Source of the DNA: JBEGHD01 sp049334165
GTDB lineage: Bacteria > Bacteroidota > Bacteroidia > Flavobacteriales_D > Sanyastnellaceae
Assembly (NCBI GenBank): GCA_049334165.1
Contig: JBEGHD010000013.1
Direction: 5' to 3' (one strand)
Length of the DNA stretch: 64,000 bases
Made by a program: the position numbers and the translations under genes. Shown here in pieces: positions 59,161 through 64,000 of the stretch. Positions within the stretch are counted from its first letter, which is position 1; every line of letters starts with the position of its first letter. The notes under the pieces are model-generated. The model saw nothing but the letters and a program-made list of their open reading frames with translations, had not been told where the DNA came from and ran no database searches.

Positions 59161-61098
59161 ATGATTAAAATCACGTTACCTGACGGATCGGTCAGAGAGG
59201 TAAAAAAGGGAACTTCCGCTATGGATATCGCACGTCAGATCAGCGAAGGTCTGGCACGAAACGTCCTTGCTGCGGAGGTGAACGGAGACATTATTGATGC
59301 CGACAGGCCAATTGAAAGCGATGCTTCGCTCAAATTGTTAACCTGGAATGACGAAGGTGGGAAGTCGACCATGTGGCACAGTAGTGCTCACCTGATGGCC
59401 GAAGCTTTGGAATTTTTCTATCCAGGAGTGAAGCTGGCCATCGGGCCGCCAATCGAAAATGGCTTCTACTACGATGTTGACTTTGGTGACTACACCTTTA
59501 CCGATGCTGATTTTCAGAAAATCGAAAAGAAGATGCTCGAGCTCGCTCGCGAGAAAAACGAATACGTTCGAAAAGAAATCTCGAAAAGTGACGCGGTAGA
59601 TTATTACAAAGAGAAAAACGATCCTTACAAACTCGAGCTAATAGATGAGCTTGCGGATGGCGAGATAACTTTCTACACTCAGGGAAATTTCACTGATCTC
59701 TGTCGAGGACCACACATTCCTCACACAGGTTATATAAAAGCTGCAAAACTCACTAAGGTTGCCGGTGCTTACTGGCGAGGAGACGAGAATAATAAGCAGC
59801 TCACAAGAATTTACGGAATTACTTTTCCGAAGCAGAAAGAGCTCAATGAGTATCTCGAAATGCTCGAAGAAGCTAAAAAGCGCGACCACCGAAAGTTGGG
59901 TAAAGAACTCGATTTGTTTCACTTTAGCCAGACAGTAGGGCAGGGTCTCCCGCTTTGGTTGCCCAAGGGTGCCGAGTTACGTTCGAGACTCGAGGACTTT
60001 TTGAAAAAGGCTCAGAAGAAATCAGGGTACGAACCTGTGATCAGCCCGCACATCGGAAACAAAACGCTTTACGAAACAAGCGGTCACTGGGCGAAGTACG
60101 GTGAAGATTCGTTTAAACCGATTGAGACACCAGCTGAAGGTGAGCTTTATATGCTCAAGCCCATGAACTGTCCTCATCACTGCGAGATTTACAAATCGCG
60201 TCCAAAGTCATACAAGGACTTGCCAGTGCGCTACGCAGAGTTTGGAACAGTTTATCGCTACGAGCAAAGCGGTGAGCTACACGGCCTCACTCGCGTTCGC
60301 GGCTTCACTCAGGATGATGCACACATTTTTTGCACGCCAGATCAAGTGAAAGAAGAGGTGGGGAAGGTGATTGACATCGTGCTCTACATTTTCAAAACAC
60401 TGGAGTTTACTGATTTCATTACTCAGGTTTCTTTGCGCGATCCGGAAAAGCCAGAAAAATACATCGGCTCTCAGGAAAACTGGGACAAAGCCGAGAAGGC
60501 GATCCGAGAAGTAGCAGAAGAAAAGGGACTGAATACTGTAGTTGAACTCGGTGAAGCAGCTTTCTACGGACCGAAATTGGATTTCATGGTGCGCGATGCA
60601 ATCGGCAGAAAGTGGCAACTTGGAACGGTGCAGATCGACTACAACCTTCCTGAACGGTTTGAGCTTGAGTACACTGGATCCGACAACCAGAAGCACCGTC
60701 CGGTGATGATTCACCGAGCTCCTTTTGGATCGATGGAGCGTTTTGTTGCAATTTTGATTGAGCACTGTGCCGGAAAGTTTCCGCTTTGGCTTACGCCCGA
60801 GCAAGTCAGGATTTTGCCACTGAGTGAAAAATTTAACGATTACGCCAACAGGGTTTCAGAATTGCTTGAAAATTACGATATTCGCGCCCTCGTTGACGAG
60901 CGCAACGAAAAAGTAGGAAAGAAAATACGCGATGCGGAGATTGAAAAAGTTCCGTATATGCTTATTTTGGGTGAGCAAGAATTTGAAAATCAGACCGTTG
61001 CTGCCCGGAAGCAAGGTGAAGGAGATTTGGGAACTTTCTCAATTGAAGACTTTGCCGAGTTTTTGAACAAAGAAGTTGAAAAGCTTCTTAGCTACTAA
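59161..61098 (+). CDS. thrS: Threonyl-tRNA synthetase
   Basis: Charges tRNA-Thr in the cytoplasm. The 645-residue protein holds the TGS domain (1-62), an editing domain with HSSAHLMAEAL at about 77 and DLCRGPHIPHTG at about 178, a class II catalytic core (PMNCPHHCEIY with zinc Cys and His at about 335; TVYRYEQSGELHGLTRVRGF; HRAPFGSMERFVAIL) and an anticodon-binding domain (VRILPLSEKFNDYA onward). It is the first gene of thrS-infC-rpmI-rplT, a widespread order. infC starts 37 bp later. Confidence 0.97.
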   Translation: MIKITLPDGSVREVKKGTSAMDIARQISEGLARNVLAAEVNGDIIDADRPIESDASLKLLTWNDEGGKSTMWHSSAHLMAEALEFFYPGVKLAIGPPIENGFYYDVDFGDYTFTDADFQKIEKKMLELAREKNEYVRKEISKSDAVDYYKEKNDPYKLELIDELADGEITFYTQGNFTDLCRGPHIPHTGYIKAAKLTKVAGAYWRGDENNKQLTRIYGITFPKQKELNEYLEMLEEAKKRDHRKLGKELDLFHFSQTVGQGLPLWLPKGAELRSRLEDFLKKAQKKSGYEPVISPHIGNKTLYETSGHWAKYGEDSFKPIETPAEGELYMLKPMNCPHHCEIYKSRPKSYKDLPVRYAEFGTVYRYEQSGELHGLTRVRGFTQDDAHIFCTPDQVKEEVGKVIDIVLYIFKTLEFTDFITQVSLRDPEKPEKYIGSQENWDKAEKAIREVAEEKGLNTVVELGEAAFYGPKLDFMVRDAIGRKWQLGTVQIDYNLPERFELEYTGSDNQKHRPVMIHRAPFGSMERFVAILIEHCAGKFPLWLTPEQVRILPLSEKFNDYANRVSELLENYDIRALVDERNEKVGKKIRDAEIEKVPYMLILGEQEFENQTVAARKQGEGDLGTFSIEDFAEFLNKEVEKLLSY

Positions 61099-61121
61099 AA
61101 GAATTGATGTTTAACAAAAAT

Positions 61122-61138
61122 AGGAGGATAGAACCATA
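61122..61138 (+). promoter_or_regulatory. Shine-Dalgarno (AGGAGG) with ATA start of infC
   Basis: AGGAGG at 61122-61127 is complementary to the 16S rRNA 3' end, and 8 nt later is ATA at 61136-61138, in frame with IF-3. The frame is closed by TAG at 61121-61123, so no other start fits the full protein. Strong Shine-Dalgarno sequences are otherwise rare in this window (rimO has one). Confidence 0.75.
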
Positions 61139-61690
61139 AGAAAGAGAAAGCCATTTCGTGGAAGAGTAAAGAAAGAAGATCCACATCGGATAAACGGAAA
61201 GATTAATGCGCCTGAAGTCAGAGTCGTAGGCGACAATGTGGAAAACCAGGATATTTATTCCCGGGAAGAAGCATTGCGAATGGCAGAAGATGCAGGTCTT
61301 GATCTTGTCGAAATTTCACCTAACGCAAAGCCGCCAGTTTGTAAAATTATTGATTACAAAAAGTTCCTTTACGAGCAGAAAAAGAAGCAAAAGGAGCTGA
61401 AGGCGAAGCAGAGCAAGGTAGAAGTAAAAGAGATTCGATTCGGTCCGAATACCGATGATCACGACTTCAATTTTAAGCTAAATCACGCTAAGAAATTTTT
61501 GGGTGAAGGTGCTAAACTGAAGGCGTTTGTCTTTTTCAAGGGTAGAACCATTGTGTTTAAAGACCGTGGTGAAATTTTGCTTTTGAAACTCGCTCAGGAA
61601 CTGGAAGATTATGGAGTTGTGGAACAAATGCCTAAGCTCGAAGGTAAGCGTATGACCATGATGATCAATCCGAAGAAATCGAAAAAGTAG
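61136..61690 (+). CDS. infC: Translation initiation factor IF-3, ATA start
   Basis: IF-3 prevents subunit joining and rejects non-canonical start codons. From ATA at 61136 the protein is 184 residues, the family length. It begins RKRKPFRGRVKKEDPHRI, then the IF-3 N-domain NGKINAPEVRVVGDNVENQD and the C-domain KEIRFGPNTDDHDFNFKLNHAKKFL. A start at the first GTG (61238) would cut off most of the N-domain. E. coli infC uses AUU for autoregulation by IF-3; an AUA here fits the same logic (known principle, inferred for this gene). It lies 37 bp after thrS and 28 bp before rpmI. Confidence 0.9.
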   Translation: MRKRKPFRGRVKKEDPHRINGKINAPEVRVVGDNVENQDIYSREEALRMAEDAGLDLVEISPNAKPPVCKIIDYKKFLYEQKKKQKELKAKQSKVEVKEIRFGPNTDDHDFNFKLNHAKKFLGEGAKLKAFVFFKGRTIVFKDRGEILLLKLAQELEDYGVVEQMPKLEGKRMTMMINPKKSKK

Positions 61691-61718
61691 AAGTAGTAAT
61701 CTATAATATAGAATAGCG

Positions 61719-61913
61719 ATGCCTAAAATGAAGACGAAGTCCAGCGCCAAAAAACGCTTTAAGTTTACCGGCACTGGCAAAATCAAAAGGAAACACGCTT
61801 TCAAAAGTCACATTCTTACAAAGAAGGGGACCAAGCAAAAGCGTAATCTGACTAAGATGACTACCGTTCACAAGTCAGACGAAGCCAGCATTAAGAAGCA
61901 ACTTTGCTCTTAA
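61719..61913 (+). CDS. rpmI: 50S ribosomal protein L35
   Basis: A 64-residue basic protein, MPKMKTKSSAKKRFKFTGTGKIKRKHAFKSHIL, typical L35. It is placed 28 bp after infC. A gap of 100 bp separates it from rplT, longer than usual, in which short complementary parts (GGTA near 61935, TACC near 61959) may form a structure. Confidence 0.96.
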   Translation: MPKMKTKSSAKKRFKFTGTGKIKRKHAFKSHILTKKGTKQKRNLTKMTTVHKSDEASIKKQLCS

Positions 61914-62013
61914 GCAAAATCAGTAATTATTAACGGTATGTTTAAACCCGGTTATTAGTACCTAAGACTTTCGCAGAGATCGGAAGCACTTGTGACCAAA
62001 AAACAAAAAGAAA

Positions 62014-62361
62014 ATGCCAAGAAGTACAAATTCAGTAGCCTCAAGAGCGAGAAGAAAAAAGATCCTCAAGCAGGCAAAAGGGTATTACGGAGCCCGTAAG
62101 AACGTCTACACAGTAGCCAAAAATGCCGTAGAAAAAGCTATGCTCTACTCTTATGTGGGTAGAAAGCAAAAGAAAAGAAACTTCAGAAGCTTGTGGATCC
62201 AGCGTATCAACGCAGGAGCACGCCAGTACGGAATGTCTTACTCAGAGTTCATGGGAAAAGTGAATAAAAAAGGCATCGCTTTGAACAGAAAAGTGCTGGC
62301 TGATTTGGCAATGAATGAGCCAAAAGCATTTAAAGCTGTGGTAGACGCAGTTAAAAAATAG
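62014..62361 (+). CDS. rplT: 50S ribosomal protein L20
   Basis: A 115-residue basic protein: PRSTNSVASRARRKKILKQAKGYYGARKNVY, FRSLWIQRINAGARQYGMSYSEFM and NRKVLADLAMNEPKAFKAVV, typical L20. L20 is needed early in 50S assembly and represses its own operon in several bacteria. It ends at a strong terminator. Confidence 0.97.
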   Translation: MPRSTNSVASRARRKKILKQAKGYYGARKNVYTVAKNAVEKAMLYSYVGRKQKKRNFRSLWIQRINAGARQYGMSYSEFMGKVNKKGIALNRKVLADLAMNEPKAFKAVVDAVKK

Positions 62362-62391
62362 ATTTTTTTCTTCTCCAATAGGAGAATGGAG

Positions 62392-62423
62392 AAAGGGAGT
62401 CCGAATTCGGGTTCCCTTTTTTT
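62392..62423 (+). terminator. Terminator after rplT
   Basis: AAAGGGA (62392-62398) and TCCCTTT (62413-62419) flank the perfect palindrome CCGAATTCGG, then seven or eight T in total. A second small hairpin, TTCTCC/GGAGAA, lies just before it (62371-62386). Confidence 0.85.
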
Positions 62424-63462
62424 ATTCCCCCAGGTTGCGTTTTACCCTTGCCAGAGCGAGTGCTGCTGCACGGAAGTCGTGCTTTATCTTCAGAGCTTTT
62501 TTGTAATCGTTTCTTGCAGCTTCCAGCCTTCCCTGACTCTCTAAGCTGAGTCCTCTGTTATAAAAGGCTTGGTAGTAGCCAGGGTATTTTTGAATAGCTC
62601 TCGAGAATTCCTTTTCGGCTTCCACGTAATCTTGCCAGTATTCCAGGTTTATAAATCCTTTGTTGAAGTTGGCTGTGGCATTTTCAGGGTCGAGTTCCTC
62701 AATCCGGTTATAGATGTCAATCGCTTGCGAGTATCTGGAAGTATCTCTAAAACCAGTTGTTTGGAGGTAATAGGCTTTGTTGTAAAGTCCTTCAACGCGG
62801 TCTGGTTCAAGCTCAATCGCAGAGTCGTAGTATTCAATAGCAAGGTCCTTTCCTGCAGCACCGTAGAGCAAACCGAGTACTATGTAGCCATCGTAAAACT
62901 GCGGATTCAGCTCGATAGCAGTTTGGTATGAGGATGCCGCAAGAGCCGAATCACCCGTTTCTTTGTAAACATCACCTTTTAGCGCATAAGCTTCGTAGTC
63001 ATACTGGTCGACTTTCATTGCATCGTTAATCAGGTTGAATGCCTCTGCATAATTTTCCAGAAGGAATTCAATTTCAGCTAGCTGCAGCAGGCAGTCTGTG
63101 TTTTCTGAGTTAAACCTCACACAGCGTTCATAAACGTATCTCGCTTCTTTCACCATGCGCTCTTTATAGAGAATATCCCCTTGCATTTGAAGCGCTTTGT
63201 CCTGTGTGGAGTCGAGTCTCAGAGATCGATCCAGATCGTCAAGAGCTAGCTGAACGCTGTCTTTTTCGGTCCACAGTTTTGCCCTCGTCAGATAGTGTTC
63301 AGTCACGTTCGGATCGTCCAGGATTTTCTGATTGATCGAGTCGAGAGGAGATTGGTCCTTTTCCTGTGATTTTGAATCTGTAGGAGCCTCGCTCTTGTTT
63401 TCACAGCTGGCCAAAACTATAGCCAAAGCCATAAGCGAGAGAATTACCTTGTTTCTTACCAT
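62422..63462 (-). CDS. TPR lipoprotein
   Basis: A 346-residue protein starting MVRNKVILSLMALAIVLASC, a signal peptide with a lipobox Cys at about 20, then a Lys/Glu/Ser-rich linker and about eight TPR units (YLTRAKLWTEKDSVQLALDDL, YVYERCVRFNSENTDCLLQLAEIEFL, YEAYALKGDVYKETGDSALAASSY, and others to YNRGLSLESQGRLEAARNDY). Probably outer-membrane or periplasmic, partner unknown. The ATG at 63462 gives the standard lipoprotein start; the frame runs 27 bp further upstream. It sits just downstream of recA on the same strand, after the recA terminator. Confidence 0.85.
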   Translation of the reverse strand: MVRNKVILSLMALAIVLASCENKSEAPTDSKSQEKDQSPLDSINQKILDDPNVTEHYLTRAKLWTEKDSVQLALDDLDRSLRLDSTQDKALQMQGDILYKERMVKEARYVYERCVRFNSENTDCLLQLAEIEFLLENYAEAFNLINDAMKVDQYDYEAYALKGDVYKETGDSALAASSYQTAIELNPQFYDGYIVLGLLYGAAGKDLAIEYYDSAIELEPDRVEGLYNKAYYLQTTGFRDTSRYSQAIDIYNRIEELDPENATANFNKGFINLEYWQDYVEAEKEFSRAIQKYPGYYQAFYNRGLSLESQGRLEAARNDYKKALKIKHDFRAAALALARVKRNLGE

Positions 63463-63476
63463 GCGACAAAAATGAA

Positions 63477-63502
63477 AAAGTCCCGCCAATTAGCGGGACT
63501 TT
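63477..63502 (-). terminator. Terminator of recA
   Basis: A perfect 10-bp stem, AAAGTCCCGC (63477-63486) with GCGGGACTTT (63493-63502), loop of six. On the minus strand it is followed by TTCATTTTTG, so it ends recA. The same bases hold CATTTTTG, one base off a -7 box for the TPR lipoprotein gene. Confidence 0.85.
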
Positions 63503-63520
63503 AATGAATAAAAAGAAATT

Positions 63521-64000
63521 TTATTTCTTCAGTTCTGACTTGATTTTTTCTTCGAGTTCTTCGGAGAGCTCAGGGTTGTCAGCGAGCAATTGCTTTACTG
63601 CATCTCGTCCCTGGCCGAGCTTGGTGTCTCCGTAACTAAACCAGGATCCACTCTTTTTAATGATGCCCATATCTACACCTAGGTCGAGAATTTCTCCGGT
63701 TTTGGAAATTCCTTTTCCGTACATGATGTCAAACTCTGCCCTTTGGAATGGTGGTGCCACTTTGTTTTTAACAATTTTGACTTTCGTTCGGTTTCCGATT
63801 ACGTTGTCGCCATCTTTTAACTGGCTTGCTCTGCGGATGTCTATTCTCACCGAAGAGTAAAACTTAAGGGCGTTACCACCGGTGGTGGTTTCAGGGTTTC
63901 CGAACATCACACCAATTTTTTCGCGAAGCTGGTTGATGAAGATACAGCAGCAACCAGTTTTGCTGATCGAACCTGTGAGTTTTCGCAGGGCTTTCGACAT
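63521..64000 (-). CDS. recA: RecA recombinase, C-terminal part
   Basis: The last 159 codons of recA; the gene continues beyond the right window edge. The visible part holds FINQLREKIGVMFGNPETTTGGNALKFYSSVRIDI, the L2 DNA-binding loop of RecA, then KVKIVKNKVAPPFQRAEFDIMYGKGIS and an acidic C-terminal helix ending EEKIKSELKK. RecA forms filaments on single-stranded DNA for recombination and SOS induction. The sequence shows no break in the visible part. A perfect-stem terminator follows 18 bp after the stop. Confidence 0.97.
   Translation of the reverse strand: MSKALRKLTGSISKTGCCCIFINQLREKIGVMFGNPETTTGGNALKFYSSVRIDIRRASQLKDGDNVIGNRTKVKIVKNKVAPPFQRAEFDIMYGKGISKTGEILDLGVDMGIIKKSGSWFSYGDTKLGQGRDAVKQLLADNPELSEELEEKIKSELKK

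Noticed and set aside
61238..61690. Shorter infC starting at GTG 61238
   Set aside because: It would remove most of the IF-3 N-domain; the ATA start with AGGAGG gives the full family length.
1..64000. CRISPR array, prophage, insertion sequence or restriction/defence island
   Set aside because: No regularly spaced repeats, transposase, integrase, phage structural or nuclease-type genes were seen; the gene content is housekeeping and envelope.

Overview
The window looks like a piece of chromosome from a Bacteroidota bacterium, most likely order Flavobacteriales. The evidence is two proteins with C-terminal type IX secretion sorting domains, families largely confined to this phylum (HYC_CC_PP, DUF4295, DUF7935, Lnb, DUF5723-like, the Bat aerotolerance cluster, a fused E1 alpha/beta dehydrogenase), and about seventeen start sites preceded by the Bacteroidota -7 box TAnnTTTG. 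I saw no phage, insertion sequence, CRISPR array or rRNA. It reads as an ordinary housekeeping region with few accessory genes.

Layout. 1-224 is the 5' end of a secreted protein that leaves the window. 372-7753 is a copper/silver-type efflux cluster: small Cys-rich protein, CusA-like RND pump, TolC-like channel, CusB-like adaptor. 7829-13486 holds a short-chain fatty acid transporter, a lipoprotein, a large FG-GAP secreted protein and two small membrane proteins. 13679-24433 carries pckA, a TPR protein, maf, guaA, a LysM/periplasmic-binding-protein fusion, hemF, a membrane SpoIIE-type phosphatase and lolA; ftsK follows to 26999. 27235-31619 is translation and tRNA maintenance: rpmG, DUF4295, ftsY, rimO, a conserved hypothetical, a long structured RNA candidate and queE. 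31616-36001 (minus) has a PaaE-like reductase and an operon of branched-chain dehydrogenase E1, a DUF4412 protein and a TlpA thioredoxin. 36336-40965 has dapF, lnb, a YceI protein, a pirin, a Cys-rich hypothetical and a Crp-family regulator.

41112-47432 is a chain of five overlapping genes: lipoprotein, beta-barrel, kdsA, type IX-secreted protein, membrane glycosyltransferase-like protein. This puts envelope KDO synthesis among surface-protein genes. Then come an FkbM methyltransferase, a lipoprotein, acylphosphatase and tRNA-Ala(GGC). 49874-58295 (minus) is a complete Bat aerotolerance cluster: MoxR, DUF58, BatX-like, BatA, BatB, BatC, BatD, BatE. The right end holds a DUF4442 protein, thrS-infC-rpmI-rplT, a TPR lipoprotein and the C-terminal part of recA.

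Most interesting non-coding signals: (1) a roughly 200-nt rod-shaped RNA candidate at 30737-30945 with its own promoter and a closing stem that runs into a T tract, resembling 6S RNA in architecture; (2) three intergenic loci (36194-36302, 49330-49455, 49660-49843) that share a near-identical 3' module ending in TTGGTTAAGG just before an intrinsic terminator, which looks like a small-RNA family; (3) infC beginning at an ATA codon behind a perfect AGGAGG, in a genome that otherwise rarely shows Shine-Dalgarno sequences; (4) several genes whose -7 box lies only 5-8 nt before the start codon, implying leaderless or nearly leaderless transcripts.
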